DNA of 64,000 bases from Pseudodonghicola xiamenensis DSM 18339 (GCF_000429365.1 NZ_AUBS01000005.1:62001-126000), one strand, 5' to 3'; shown: positions 1 through 8,459, counted from the first letter of the stretch. Program-made: numbers and translations. The notes: generated by a model from the sequence alone, not told the origin.

Positions 1-548
1 GCCAGACGGCATTTCTCGTCGGTGCCGGCTGTTCCGATCAGGGTGATCCCCTCGGACCGCGCCCATTGACACGCGATCAGCCCGACCCCGCCGGCGGCCG
101 CGTGAAACAACACCGTGTCGCCGCGTTTCAGGGGCGTGGTGCGATGGAACAGATATTCCACCGTCATCCCTTTCAACATCATCGCCGCCCCCTGTTCAAA
201 GCTGATCGACCCCGGTAACGGGCAGACCTGATCGGCCTTCATCACCCGTGCCTCGGCATAGGCACCGGGCGGCTGACAGGCATAGGCCACGCGATCTCCG
301 GGCTTGAGATGAGTAACCCCCTCGCCCACCGCCTCGATCACGCCCGCGGCCTCCATCCCCAGAGGATGCGGCAAATCCATCGGATAGAGACCCGAGCGCT
401 GATAGGTGTCGATGAAATTCAACCCGATGGCCCGATGACGGATGCGCAGTTCTCCCGGGCCGGGCTCCCCCACCGGACGATCCACGATGTGCATCACCTC
501 AGGCCCTCCAGGGGCGTCGAAAACAACGGTGCGGGCGGTTTCGGTCAT
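1..548 (-). CDS. NADPH:quinone oxidoreductase, zinc-independent MDR family (partial, C-terminus outside window)
   Basis: About 182 N-terminal residues are visible, reading MTETARTVVFDAPGGPEVM from an ATG at 548; the C-terminal part lies beyond base 1. The GroES-like N-terminal domain (FDAPGGPEVM, NFIDTYQRSGLYP, AGVIEAVGEGV) is followed by the start of the Rossmann domain (HAAAGGVGLIACQWA). This is the signature of QorA-type medium-chain reductases, which reduce quinones with NADPH in the cytosol without catalytic zinc. An AGGGAGAG Shine-Dalgarno precedes the start. A second, more distant MDR paralogue (PIG3 type) lies at 2100-3083. The family is clear; the physiological substrate cannot be read from sequence. 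Confidence 0.85.
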   Translation of the reverse strand, partial: MTETARTVVFDAPGGPEVMHIVDRPVGEPGPGELRIRHRAIGLNFIDTYQRSGLYPMDLPHPLGMEAAGVIEAVGEGVTHLKPGDRVAYACQPPGAYAEARVMKADQVCPLPGSISFEQGAAMMLKGMTVEYLFHRTTPLKRGDTVLFHAAAGGVGLIACQWARSEGITLIGTAGTDEKCRL

Positions 549-710
549 GATTGCTCTCCCTCTTGGAGCGCGCGTATGTGGCGCGGAACGTTGATCATGC
601 CGAATTCATCCAGCTTGTCCATGCCTCTGAATGCCTCGCGACAGCGCCAAGTCCCCTCCCCATCGCGGCAACCGCTTCCCTCCGCCCATTCGGGCTGATA
701 AGCCACCACC

Positions 711-1517
711 ATGCCGCGCAACCGCTATCACCATCTCGGCTGGCATCACGGGCTCGAGCTGTTCGAGGCCGCCTTCAGCACCCAGACCTTCACCCGCCAT
801 GCCCATGAAGGCTTCGCCATCGGCGCCATCGCCGAAGGCACCGGCGGCTATATCTGCCGCGGCGAAAGCATGATCCTGCCGCGGGGATCGCTGTCGCTGA
901 TGAACCCGGAAGAACCCCACACCGGACACGCCGCCGCCGGACGGGTCCGGTACAACATGCTTTATGCCTCGGAACAGGCGGTGCGCGAAATTCTCGGCCT
1001 GCGCGACCTGCGGGGGTTCGCCACCATCGCGCCGCAGGACAAGGGGCTGCGGCTGACCCGCGCGCTGGCGATACTGGCGGAGCGGCTGAACAGCCCACAG
1101 AGCCCCGGCTGGCGCCTCGGCGTCGAGGAGGCCGCGCACCGGGTGCTGGCCCAGGCCTTCGCCCATTACGGCGGCGCAACGTTACGCCAGCCCGGCAGCG
1201 AGCCTGCCGCGATCCGATATCTGCGTGAAAGGCTGGCCGCCAGCGTGGCGGAGGGCTCCGCCCCCAGCCTGACAGAACTGGCGGCAGAGGTCGGGCTCAG
1301 CCCCTCCTATCTGATCCGCAGCACCAGCCGCGCAACGGGGCTGACGCCCCACGGCCATCTGCTGCGCGCCCGGGTCGATCACGCCCGCCGCCAACTGCTC
1401 AACGGAATGACAGCGGCAGAGGCGGCTCTGGCCGCCGGCTTCTGCGATCAATCGCATCTGATCCGTCAGTTCCGGCGGCATTACGGCGTAACCCCCGGGG
1501 CACTGGTCCGGCACTGA
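711..1517 (+). CDS. AraC-family transcriptional regulator
   Basis: The 268-residue protein has an N-terminal cupin-type sensor domain (about residues 10-95, with HAHEGFAIG and the PEEPHTGHA metal/ligand pocket-like stretch) and a C-terminal AraC double helix-turn-helix (about 165-265). The C-terminal helix contains the family-typical AAGFCDQSHLIRQFRRHYG and ends in the usual GVTPG motif. It is a DNA-binding regulator responding to an unknown small molecule. It is divergent from the quinone oxidoreductase gene (162 bp intergenic) and 81 bp upstream of the co-oriented DUF2000 gene, so either could be a target; that is inference. Confidence 0.88.
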   Translation: MPRNRYHHLGWHHGLELFEAAFSTQTFTRHAHEGFAIGAIAEGTGGYICRGESMILPRGSLSLMNPEEPHTGHAAAGRVRYNMLYASEQAVREILGLRDLRGFATIAPQDKGLRLTRALAILAERLNSPQSPGWRLGVEEAAHRVLAQAFAHYGGATLRQPGSEPAAIRYLRERLAASVAEGSAPSLTELAAEVGLSPSYLIRSTSRATGLTPHGHLLRARVDHARRQLLNGMTAAEAALAAGFCDQSHLIRQFRRHYGVTPGALVRH

Positions 1518-1598
1518 TCACCGAGACCGGCCAAAGGTCAATTTCGTCCAATCCTTGCCACCGCCACCATGGCAGAGCAGCCCCGAAAGGAGCCGCTC

Positions 1599-2000
1599 AT
1601 GTCAGTCAAACCCGTCATCATCCTTGCCGAAACGCTTCCGCTGGGGCTCAAGGCAAATTTCGCCGCCGTCCTGGGAATGAGCCTGGGTCAGCGCCACCCC
1701 GAACTGGTCGGGGCAGATACGCCAACCCAGGATCAGGAGATCGTTCCGGGCATCACCACCGTCGCCCTGCCGATCCTCTCAGCCCCTGCGGAAACGCTCG
1801 GCACGCTCTACGAAGCCGCGGCCGAACTGCCGGTCCGTCTGGCCTATATGGAGGCCGCCTTCCGGGCCCGGGATTATACCGATTACACCGCGCGCATCGC
1901 TGCCGCCCCGCTCGCCGATCATGCACCGCAGGCGATCCTTCTGGCCGGACCGCGCAAGGCGGTCGACCGGATTTGCGGACGCCTGCCGCTGCTGCGCTGA
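1599..2000 (+). CDS. DUF2000 family protein
   Basis: This 133-residue protein matches what I know of DUF2000, a small family with a peptidyl-tRNA-hydrolase-2-like fold and no assigned function. The conserved N-terminal pattern (K-P-V-I-I-L then GLKANFAAVLGMSLG) is followed by a C-terminal LPLLR. I chose the ATG at 1599 because GAAAGGA lies at the right distance upstream; an in-frame ATG at 1569 has no ribosome binding site and would add ten untypical residues. It sits directly downstream of an AraC regulator, an association suggesting regulated expression. A strong bidirectional hairpin follows it. Confidence 0.7.
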   Translation: MSVKPVIILAETLPLGLKANFAAVLGMSLGQRHPELVGADTPTQDQEIVPGITTVALPILSAPAETLGTLYEAAAELPVRLAYMEAAFRARDYTDYTARIAAAPLADHAPQAILLAGPRKAVDRICGRLPLLR

Positions 2001-2045
2001 GCCTCTCGCACCGCAGATAGAAAACAGCGGAACGCCAGACAAAGG

Positions 2046-2070
2046 CCCGGAAAATTATGAATTTTCCGGG
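2046..2070. terminator. Bidirectional intrinsic terminator hairpin
   Basis: A perfect 11-bp inverted repeat (CCCGGAAAATT / AATTTTCCGGG) with a 3-base loop lies between the convergent DUF2000 gene and the PIG3-type oxidoreductase. The A/T half of each arm supplies U-rich bases on both strands, so it probably terminates both genes. Confidence 0.8.
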
Positions 2071-2099
2071 CAATTTTCGTTTCAAGAAAATTGGCGCAC

Positions 2100-3083
2100 T
2101 TATGCGACCTTCAGGACGATCTTGCCGATATGGCCGGAGGTTTCCATCCGTGCATGGGCGGCGGCGGCGTCTTCGAAGGGGAACTCACTGTCCATCACCG
2201 GGGCGACCTTGCCCGCATCCAGCAACGGCCAGACCGCTTCGGACAGCTCTCCGGCGATCCGCGCCTTGGCCAGATCGCTTTGCGGCCTGAGTGTTGATCC
2301 GGTGATCGTCAGCCGACGGGTCATCACCTGGGCGAAGTTCAGCTCCACCTTGGGACCGGTCAGAAAGGCGATCTGCACCAGCCGCCCGTCATCGGCCAGC
2401 GCCTTGACGTTGCGGGGAATATAGCTGCCGCCGACCATGTCGAGGATCAGATCCGCCCCGCCCTCGGCGCGCAGCACCTCGACGAAATCCTCGTCGCGGT
2501 AATTGATCGCCCGCTCCGCCCCCAACGCGGCACAGGCCGCGCATTTCTCGGCCGACCCGGCGGTGGCGAAGACCCGCGCACCGAAGGCATTGGCCAGTTG
2601 GATCGCCGTCGTTCCGATGCCGGAGGAACCGCCATGGACCAGGAACCGCTCACCGCCCTTCAGCCCGCCGCGCATGAAGACATTCGACCAGACGGTAAAG
2701 AAGGTCTCGGGCAGGCAGGCCGCCTGTTTCATCCCCATGCCTTCGGGCACCCGCAAGCAATGGACCGCCGGCGTCGCCACATATTCGGCATAGCCGCCGC
2801 CGGGCAGCAGGGCACAGACCTTGTCGCCGATTGCCCAACCTGACACGCCCTCACCCAGCGCCACCACCTCGCCCGAGGCCTCGAGCCCGGGCAGATCGCT
2901 GGCGGTCGGGGGCGGCGCGTATTTGCCCGCCCGTTGCAACGCATCGGGACGGTTGACCCCGGCATAGGCGACCTTCAACACCACCTGTCCCGGTGCCGGT
3001 CGTGGCATCGGGCGCGAGGTGAGTTTCAGAACCTCCGGCCCGCCGGGATCGGCAATCTCGACGGCGCGCATGGTCTCGGACAT
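2100..3083 (-). CDS. NAD(P)H quinone oxidoreductase, PIG3 family
   Basis: The 327-residue protein is a full-length zinc-independent medium-chain dehydrogenase/reductase. The GroES-like domain (ADPGGPEVLKL, YAGVNRPDALQRAGKYAPP) is followed by the Rossmann motif VHGGSSGIGTTAIQLA around residue 150, and the family-typical GPKVELNFAQVMTRRLTITGSTLRPQ near residue 245 is the PIG3 hallmark. It probably reduces ortho-quinones with NADPH. An AAGGGAGAG ribosome binding site precedes the start. It shares its strand with COQ9 upstream (gap 94 bp). Distinct from the QorA-like gene at 1-548, so the window carries two subfamilies of quinone reductase. Confidence 0.9.
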   Translation of the reverse strand: MSETMRAVEIADPGGPEVLKLTSRPMPRPAPGQVVLKVAYAGVNRPDALQRAGKYAPPPTASDLPGLEASGEVVALGEGVSGWAIGDKVCALLPGGGYAEYVATPAVHCLRVPEGMGMKQAACLPETFFTVWSNVFMRGGLKGGERFLVHGGSSGIGTTAIQLANAFGARVFATAGSAEKCAACAALGAERAINYRDEDFVEVLRAEGGADLILDMVGGSYIPRNVKALADDGRLVQIAFLTGPKVELNFAQVMTRRLTITGSTLRPQSDLAKARIAGELSEAVWPLLDAGKVAPVMDSEFPFEDAAAAHARMETSGHIGKIVLKVA

Positions 3084-3177
3084 CTGGGCTCTCCCTTCCC
3101 GCGGCGCGCCTGCCCGGCGCGCCCATTGCTGTTTCGCATCAGGGATATACGGGTTGCCCCCTCGTGACGAGTCCCTC

Positions 3178-3888
3178 TCAGGCGCGCGGCTGGAGAGAGC
3201 CGGGCAAATCCTGATCCCGCTCCTTCGGCGCCTTGATCTGCTTGGCCAGCCAGTCGGGGCCGATCATGAAGGGCATCAGCAGGGGATTGCGCCGCGCCTG
3301 CGCCTTGAAGCTTTCGATCCGCATCACATCGTCGATCCGCCGATCAAGGAACGCCCAGGTCGCCGCATGCTCCGGGCTGTCGTCGCCCAGCCAATAGAGC
3401 ACGGTCGAGGAATAGACTGCCGAGAGCGTCGCACGCTTCGAATACCAGTTACCATCCTCAGAGGTATCGCCAAGCGCGGTCCAGATCGCATCTGCGGTGC
3501 CCCAGATCAGCTTGGCGCCATCGGCGGCGTGCTGTGGCAAGGCAAACAGCGTCACGCCACGCCGCACGGCCTCCTTGTCGGTGGCCGCCTCCAGCCGGAA
3601 CCGCACCGCCTGCGCCACCTTGTCACGATAGCGCATCCCGGTCATGTCGGAGATCTTCATCCGCTCGACCATCGCCAGATCGCCGCGCTTGTGATAGGCG
3701 ATTGCCAGATCGACCGCACCGCGCGGGCACAGGGCAAGGGCCATCGCCGGCTCGATCCCGGCATCCTGCGCCGCGGCCCTGAACGTCGCCTCGGTCCAGC
3801 CATCGAAAGCCACATGGATCAGCGCCGCGTCCAGCAGCCGCGCCTTGATCTCGTCCTGGGTCGGAATCGGGGTGTCATCGGATTGCAT
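3178..3888 (-). CDS. COQ9 family protein (ubiquinone biosynthesis accessory factor)
   Basis: COQ9 proteins have a TetR-like fold without DNA binding, bind lipid and support ubiquinone biosynthesis; in bacteria they are typical of alphaproteobacteria. The sequence shows the characteristic AALIHVAFDGWTEATFRAA early helix-turn-helix relic and the WYSKRATLSAVYSSTVLYWLGD C-terminal region followed by DRRIDDVM. The start is placed at 3888 (236 residues) rather than 3927 because AAGGAGG sits 7 bases upstream of this ATG. The 3927 start would run across the divergent rpsU promoter. Confidence 0.88.
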   Translation of the reverse strand: MQSDDTPIPTQDEIKARLLDAALIHVAFDGWTEATFRAAAQDAGIEPAMALALCPRGAVDLAIAYHKRGDLAMVERMKISDMTGMRYRDKVAQAVRFRLEAATDKEAVRRGVTLFALPQHAADGAKLIWGTADAIWTALGDTSEDGNWYSKRATLSAVYSSTVLYWLGDDSPEHAATWAFLDRRIDDVMRIESFKAQARRNPLLMPFMIGPDWLAKQIKAPKERDQDLPGSLQPRA

Positions 3889-3920
3889 GATCAGGCCTCC
3901 TTCGCCATCTACCTGCACAC

Positions 3921-3949
3921 TAGACAAAATAGGCTTTGCTTGCTATACG
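3921..3949 (+). promoter_or_regulatory. Sigma-70-type promoter of rpsU
   Basis: TAGACA at 3921-3926 and TATACG at 3944-3949 are separated by 17 bases, close to TTGACA/TATAAT. It lies 53 bp upstream of the rpsU start and just outside the divergent COQ9 start, giving rpsU its own transcript. Confidence 0.6.
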
Positions 3950-4002
3950 GCCACTTCCTGCAAATCCTTGCAACTCGAATCTAGAAAGGTGGTGACAACC
4001 AC

Positions 4003-4209
4003 ATGCAGGTTAGTGTTCGCGACAACAATGTCGATCAGGCGCTTCGTGCCCTGAAGAAAAAGCTGCAGCGCGAAGGCGTTTTCCGTGAAATGAAGCTGAA
4101 GCAACATTTCGAGAAACCGTCCGAGAAGAAAGCGCGCGAGAAAGCTGAAGCGATCCGTCGTGCCCGTAAACTGGCGCGCAAGAAAGCCCAGCGCGAAGGT
4201 CTTCTCTAA
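4003..4209 (+). CDS. rpsU: 30S ribosomal protein S21
   Basis: The 68-residue, strongly basic protein begins [20 protein letters not shown] and ends in an Arg/Lys-rich helix ([17 protein letters not shown]), as in bS21 of the alphaproteobacteria. It is a component of the small ribosomal subunit near the anti-Shine-Dalgarno end of 16S rRNA. GAAAGGTGG precedes the ATG. The gene is monocistronic, bracketed by its own promoter and a GC-rich terminator. Confidence 0.97.
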   Translation: MQVSVRDNNVDQALRALKKKLQREGVFREMKLKQHFEKPSEKKAREKAEAIRRARKLARKKAQREGLL

Positions 4210-4256
4210 GCCCTTCGTCAAGCAGCCAGTTCCGGCGCTTAAATACGTTTCAGACG

Positions 4257-4287
4257 ACCCCCGCGGCCCGGCCCCGGGGGTTTGTCG
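4257..4287 (+). terminator. Intrinsic terminator of rpsU
   Basis: ACCCCCG at 4257-4263 pairs with CGGGGGT at 4275-4281 and is followed by a T-rich run (TTGTCGTTTT). It closes the rpsU transcript before the convergent mntH gene. Confidence 0.75.
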
Positions 4288-4332
4288 TTTTAGGCCCCTG
4301 TTTCCTCAAGGCCCGCTTCCACCCTTCCGCCG

Positions 4333-5643
4333 TCACCCCAGCCCCGGCAAGTCGATCCCGAAGGCCTGCACCAGAAGCACCATGTTCAACGACAACACCA
4401 GCGCCGCGCCCAACACGGCGGCAACCTGGGTCGGGCGCCGAATGCGGAAGGCCCCCATGATGTCAGGGCGCGAGACGAAGATGATCAACGCCACCATCGG
4501 CACCGGCAAGGCGATCGACAAGATGACCTGGGAAATCACCAGCGCATCGGTCGCATTGGCCCCCATTGCCACCACCGCGAAGGCCGGCACCATCGTCACC
4601 GCGCGGCGGAACCACAACGGCAAGCTGACACGCAAGAACCCCTGCATAATCAACTGCCCCGCCATGGTGCCGACCACCGAACTGGAGATCCCCGAGGAAA
4701 TCAGCGAGATGAGGAAGACCGCAGCCGCCGCACCGCCCAGAAGCGGGGTCAGCATGTGATAGGCGGTCTCGATCTCGGCCACTTCGCTGTGGCCGGAATG
4801 AAAGGCGCTCGCCGCCATCATCACCATCGCCATATTCACCAGACCGGCAGCGGCCAGCGCCACCACCACCTCGATATTCGAGAATTTCAGAACCAGCCGC
4901 CGCTCCCGATCGTCATGCACCAGGGCCCGGTGCTGGGTCAGTCCCGAATGAAGATAGATCGCATGTGGCATCACCGTCGCCCCGATGATCCCCACCGCAA
5001 TGGTCAGAGCCGCCAGGTCCGGCAGATCCGGCGTGATCAGCCCAGCCCCGGCCTCCCCCCAGGCGATGGGCGCAATGAAGACCTCGACCAGATAGCACAG
5101 GCTGATGGTGCCGACGAAAGCGCCGATGATCAGCTCCATCGGGCGAAACCCACGCCCTTCGAACAGCAGCAATGCATAGGTGACGATGGCGGTGATCCCC
5201 ATCCCCGCCAGCAGCGGCATGTCGAACAACAGCGCCAGACCGATGGCGCCGCCCAGAAACTCGGCCAGATCGGTGGCCATGGCGGCCACCTCGCTCACCG
5301 CCCACATGACCCAGATCACCGGACGCGGAAAGTGATCGCGGCTGAGTTCGGCCAGGTTCTTGCCGGTGACGATCCCAAGCCGGGCCGACAGCCCCTGAAA
5401 CAGCATCGCGATCAGGTTGGCGACCAGCACCACCCACAACAGCTTGTACCCATAGCCGGCACCGGCCTGAATGTTCGTCGCATAGTTGCCCGGATCCATA
5501 TAGGCGACCGAGGCGATGATCGCGGGCCCTGCAAAAAGCAGCGCCGCCCTCACCCCGCGCCGGTGGCCGGACAGAACCTGGGCCATCCCCAATTGGGTCT
5601 TGCGGGTACTTCGAGAAAGCTTGGGAGCGCGGCCCGTGGTCAT
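4333..5643 (-). CDS. mntH: Nramp-family Mn2+/Fe2+ transporter
   Basis: The 436-residue inner-membrane protein has about 11 hydrophobic segments and both Nramp signature motifs: DPGN at residues 50-53 (TM1 metal site) and MPH at 225-227 (TM6 metal site). It imports divalent manganese, and possibly iron, driven by protons. The gene is divergent from a DtxR-type regulator (mntR) with 211 bp between starts, the standard mntR/mntH arrangement, so manganese-dependent repression is likely. AAGGATGAG upstream of the ATG can serve as ribosome binding site. Confidence 0.93.
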   Translation of the reverse strand: MTTGRAPKLSRSTRKTQLGMAQVLSGHRRGVRAALLFAGPAIIASVAYMDPGNYATNIQAGAGYGYKLLWVVLVANLIAMLFQGLSARLGIVTGKNLAELSRDHFPRPVIWVMWAVSEVAAMATDLAEFLGGAIGLALLFDMPLLAGMGITAIVTYALLLFEGRGFRPMELIIGAFVGTISLCYLVEVFIAPIAWGEAGAGLITPDLPDLAALTIAVGIIGATVMPHAIYLHSGLTQHRALVHDDRERRLVLKFSNIEVVVALAAAGLVNMAMVMMAASAFHSGHSEVAEIETAYHMLTPLLGGAAAAVFLISLISSGISSSVVGTMAGQLIMQGFLRVSLPLWFRRAVTMVPAFAVVAMGANATDALVISQVILSIALPVPMVALIIFVSRPDIMGAFRIRRPTQVAAVLGAALVLSLNMVLLVQAFGIDLPGLG

Positions 5644-5745
5644 CGGAACTCATCCTTCAATATCTGGCCTTCGGGCCTGGCAATGACGAAATAAAGCCAA
5701 AGCTACATTTTTGACAAGAGGCAACGACATGTCGCCCCGTCTCCC

Positions 5746-5800
5746 TCAAAATTTTGAAAGCCGGTTTGCAAAATGAAGTAGCATCTGCAATATGTACCCC
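5746..5800. promoter_or_regulatory. Candidate manganese-responsive control region between mntH and mntR
   Basis: The AT-rich core of the divergent intergenic region holds a perfect 12-bp palindrome TCAAAATTTTGA (5746-5757) and, 10 bp on, TTTGCAAAATGAAGTAGCA with TGC/GCA ends. TTGCAA (5766-5771) and CAATAT (5788-5793) with a 16-base spacer could be the mntR promoter. Position between regulator and target suggests operators; the protein bound is inference. Confidence 0.4.
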
Positions 5801-5854
5801 CGCTTTCGACCACGTCGGAGAGGCGGACCGCCGCAACCGCAGGAGATTGCCCCC

Positions 5855-6295
5855 ATGCCGCAGACCGAGCAGACCTGCACCGCAGCCGAATCAGAGGCCG
5901 CCGACCGGTTCAACCAGGCCCGCGCGGCGCAATCGGTCGCCATTCTCGAAGATTATGCCGAGATGATCGGCGATCTGATGGAAGAGATGGGCGAGGCCCG
6001 AATCACCGACATCGCCAAGCGCATGGGGGTCACCCACCCCACAGCCACCAAGGCGGTAGCCCGACTGAAGCGCGAAGGCCTTGCGGTTTCGCGCCCTTAT
6101 CGCGGGGTGTTTTTGACCGAAGATGGACTGGCCCTGGCCGACAGGGTCCGGGCCCGGCATCGGGTGGTGGTCGAAGTGCTGACGGCGCTCGGCGTGCCGC
6201 CCGAAACTGCCGAACTGGACGCAGAAGGGATGGAGCATCACGTCTCAGACGTGACGCTCAAGGCATTCGAGGCGTTTCTGGACGCGCGTCGCTGA
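5855..6295 (+). CDS. mntR: Manganese-responsive DtxR-family regulator MntR
   Basis: This 146-residue protein carries an N-terminal winged helix (EDYAEMIGDLMEEMGEARITDIAKRMGVTHPTATKAVARLKREGL) and the DtxR dimerisation/metal helix with ARHRVVVEVLTALGV and AELDAEGMEHHVSD, in which Glu and His residues are the metal ligands in MntR. The length matches MntR, which lacks the SH3-like domain of full DtxR. AGGAG at 5841-5845 marks the ATG at 5855; an ATG at 5792 in the same frame has no such site and lies inside the presumed promoter. It is expected to repress the divergent mntH when manganese is plentiful. Confidence 0.9.
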   Translation: MPQTEQTCTAAESEAADRFNQARAAQSVAILEDYAEMIGDLMEEMGEARITDIAKRMGVTHPTATKAVARLKREGLAVSRPYRGVFLTEDGLALADRVRARHRVVVEVLTALGVPPETAELDAEGMEHHVSDVTLKAFEAFLDARR

Positions 6296-6301
6296 CCAGG
6301 A

Positions 6302-7219
6302 TCAGTAGATCTTGGGCACGTAGAGCTCATCCGGCAGGACCTGACGTTCATAATCCGGATTATACATGCGCTCGGTCAGTTCGACCTTCTCCTGCGGGAT
6401 ATCCTCATAGGGGATCTTGGTCAGCAGGTGTTCGATGCAGTTCAACCGCTCGCGTTTCTTGTCGTTGCCCTCGACGATGTACCAAGGCGCCTCGGCGATA
6501 TTGGTGCGGGCGAACATCTCTTCCTTGGCTTTGGTATAATCCTCCCAGCGGATCCGGCTTTCCAGATCCATCGGCGACAGCTTCCACTGTTTCATCGGAT
6601 CGTGGATCCGCATCAGAAAGCGGAACTGCTGTTCCTCGTCAGTGATCGAGAACCAGTATTTCAACAGGATGATGCCGGAGCGCACCAGCATGCGTTCGAA
6701 TTCGGGAACGTCCTGGAAAAACTGTTCGACCTGATCGTCCGAGGCAAAGCCCATCACCCGCTCGACCCCGGCGCGGTTGTACCAGGACCGATCGAACAGC
6801 ACGATTTCGCCCGCGGCCGGCAAATGCGGCACATAACGCTGGAAGTACCACTGGCTCTGTTCCCGCCGGCTCGGCGCCGGCAAGGCCACGACCCGGGCCA
6901 CCCGCGGGTTCAGCCGTTGGGTGATCCGCTTGATCACGCCCCCCTTGCCGGCGGCGTCCCGCCCTTCGAACAGGATGCAGACCTTGGCACCGGTATGCTG
7001 CACCCAATAGTGCATCTTGATCAGCTCCGCCTGCAGCCTCAGCAGGTTGCGGAAATAAACCTTGCGATCCAGCAGGTCCGGGTGCGCCTCGTTATAGATC
7101 TTGCGGATCTCCAGCGACAGCATCGGCTCCGCGAATTCGATTTCCAGATCCTCGTCAAAGGTGTCCTGCAATTCGGCTTCCAGCCAGTCCATCGACTGGG
7201 CCCCGTTATCCTCGGTCAA
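6302..7219 (-). CDS. ppk2: Polyphosphate kinase 2 (PPK2)
   Basis: The 305-residue cytosolic enzyme transfers phosphate between polyphosphate and nucleoside diphosphates. The Walker A motif EGRDAAGKGG (residues 85-94) and the Walker B/active-site motif DRSWYNR (143-149) are intact, as is the lid region around RFLMRIHDPMKQWKLSPMD. Single-domain length and the ATGs fit class I PPK2. An AAAAGGAGCAG stretch precedes the start. It converges on mntR with only 6 bp between the two stop codons. Whether it prefers ADP, GDP or AMP cannot be told from the motifs alone. Confidence 0.92.
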   Translation of the reverse strand: MTEDNGAQSMDWLEAELQDTFDEDLEIEFAEPMLSLEIRKIYNEAHPDLLDRKVYFRNLLRLQAELIKMHYWVQHTGAKVCILFEGRDAAGKGGVIKRITQRLNPRVARVVALPAPSRREQSQWYFQRYVPHLPAAGEIVLFDRSWYNRAGVERVMGFASDDQVEQFFQDVPEFERMLVRSGIILLKYWFSITDEEQQFRFLMRIHDPMKQWKLSPMDLESRIRWEDYTKAKEEMFARTNIAEAPWYIVEGNDKKRERLNCIEHLLTKIPYEDIPQEKVELTERMYNPDYERQVLPDELYVPKIY

Positions 7220-7538
7220 GGTCTGCTCCTTTTCTCGTCTCTGACGCGTCTCAGCTGGGGGCTAGCGCCCCGATGTAAATTCTAGGTGTCAATCGCCAGC
7301 ACGACGGGCAACCGGCACCGGATAGTTGATATCACTCGCCATCGGACACAAGAGAGAACCCCGCGAGACTGCGCGATCCCGTCGGCGATGCAGACCCCGC
7401 ATCCGGCTTGCCGATGCAGAGGAATCACGGCAAACTCCTTAAATGTATTTGAAAAATGTTTAAACGGTACCCGCCTTCGCTGCCCCTGTCCCCCGCCTGG
7501 AAGCGCAGGTAAGTTCTGTTGACGATGAAAGGCGGCAC
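7220..7538. other. Intergenic region without a recognised gene
   Basis: This 319-bp divergent spacer separates ppk2 from the small unknown gene at 7539. It contains an AT-rich block near 7438-7466 (lower GC than its surroundings), which is the likely location of upstream promoter elements, and a short GC-rich inverted repeat GGGGGC/GCGCCCC near 7256-7270. No RNA gene, coding ORF or repeat is evident. Confidence 0.5.
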
Positions 7539-7865
7539 ATGACCCAATCGCGTTATGCCTGGCTGCAGGATTCGCTTGCAGAACTGGTCCGGCACGCCAT
7601 GGAGGCGCAGCTTTATACCGTCAGCAAACACCTGAGCTCCGCACTTCAGGCGGTCCGCGAGGCCGCGGGCGGTCACGATTCCGCAGCTGCCGTTCGATCA
7701 GAACGTACCACCGTGCTGCTCGCGCTGGAGGATTGCCACATCATGCTGACAGATCTGGGAGAAACCGCGGCGGCGGCCGATGTGGCCCAGGCGATGGCGC
7801 AATTGTCACAGGATCAGCGCCAGGCCCCAATCACGACGCCCACTCCCCGAACGGACAGGGACTGA
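7539..7865 (+). CDS. Hypothetical protein, small helical
   Basis: I do not recognise this 108-residue protein. It is predicted by composition to be mostly alpha-helical (WLQDSLAELVRHAMEAQLYTVSKHLSSALQAVREA, then a second helical block with LLALEDCHIMLTDLGETAAAADVAQAM) with a Pro/Thr-rich polar tail. There is no signal peptide or membrane segment and a single cysteine. GAAAGGCGG upstream of the ATG and codon use like the neighbours support it as real. It stands alone between ppk2 (divergent) and the Lrp regulator (convergent). Confidence 0.6.
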   Translation: MTQSRYAWLQDSLAELVRHAMEAQLYTVSKHLSSALQAVREAAGGHDSAAAVRSERTTVLLALEDCHIMLTDLGETAAAADVAQAMAQLSQDQRQAPITTPTPRTDRD

Positions 7866-7886
7866 GCCCCCGGTGACCCGAGGCGT

Positions 7887-8345
7887 TCAAACCGGTAGAG
7901 CAGTGGTGCGGAACACCGTGCGCAGCGCGAAACTGGACTGCATCTGCGCCACGCCAGGCAGACGCGACAGATATTGCCGGTGAATGCGGGCGAAATCCTC
8001 GGTATCCTCGGCAACGATCTTCAGGATGTAATCGGCGCTGCCCGCCATCAGATGGCATTCCAACACCGCCGGGATCCGCGCCACCGCGCGTTCAAAGGCA
8101 TCCAGCACCTCATCGGCCTGGGCCTGTAGGGTGATCTCGACGAAAACCGTTGTCGGCACGCCCATCTTGCGCGCGTCCAGCAGCGCCACGTAATCGCGGA
8201 TATAGCCATCCGCCTCCAGCCGCTGCACCCGCCGGTGACAGGCCGAAGGCGACAGGTTCACCTGCTCGGACAAATCCGCATTCGACATCCGCCCCTTCTT
8301 CTGCAGCAGGGTCAGAATGCGTTTATCGGTATCGTCCAGCGACAT
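7887..8345 (-). CDS. Lrp/AsnC-family transcriptional regulator
   Basis: The 152-residue protein has the standard two-part layout: an N-terminal winged helix (DDTDKRILTLLQKKGRMSNADLSEQVNLSPSACHRRVQRLEADGYI) and a C-terminal RAM effector domain (ECHLMAGSADYILKIVAEDTEDFARIHRQYLSRLPGV). The gene is divergent from alanine dehydrogenase with 139 bp between starts, matching the common ald/AldR-type pairing in which the regulator activates ald in response to an amino acid; this role is inferred from position. Confidence 0.9.
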   Translation of the reverse strand: MSLDDTDKRILTLLQKKGRMSNADLSEQVNLSPSACHRRVQRLEADGYIRDYVALLDARKMGVPTTVFVEITLQAQADEVLDAFERAVARIPAVLECHLMAGSADYILKIVAEDTEDFARIHRQYLSRLPGVAQMQSSFALRTVFRTTALPV

Positions 8346-8384
8346 TTGCGCACGTCCTTTGCGAAAACAAGACTTACCCCAGAA

Positions 8385-8459
8385 GAATATTCGAAATCAC
8401 CCCTGCTATGCGAGCTAAAATTTCCCAGAAATTGCGGTCATTTCAGCCTATTTTATAAG
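8385..8459 (+). promoter_or_regulatory. Promoter of ald with AT-rich upstream element
   Basis: TTGCGG (8432-8437) and TATAAG (8454-8459) with a 16-base spacer form a plausible sigma-70 promoter 25 bp before the ald start. Upstream lies the palindrome GAATATTC (8385-8392) within AT-rich sequence, a plausible binding site for the divergent Lrp-type regulator. The binding protein is inference. Confidence 0.45.
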
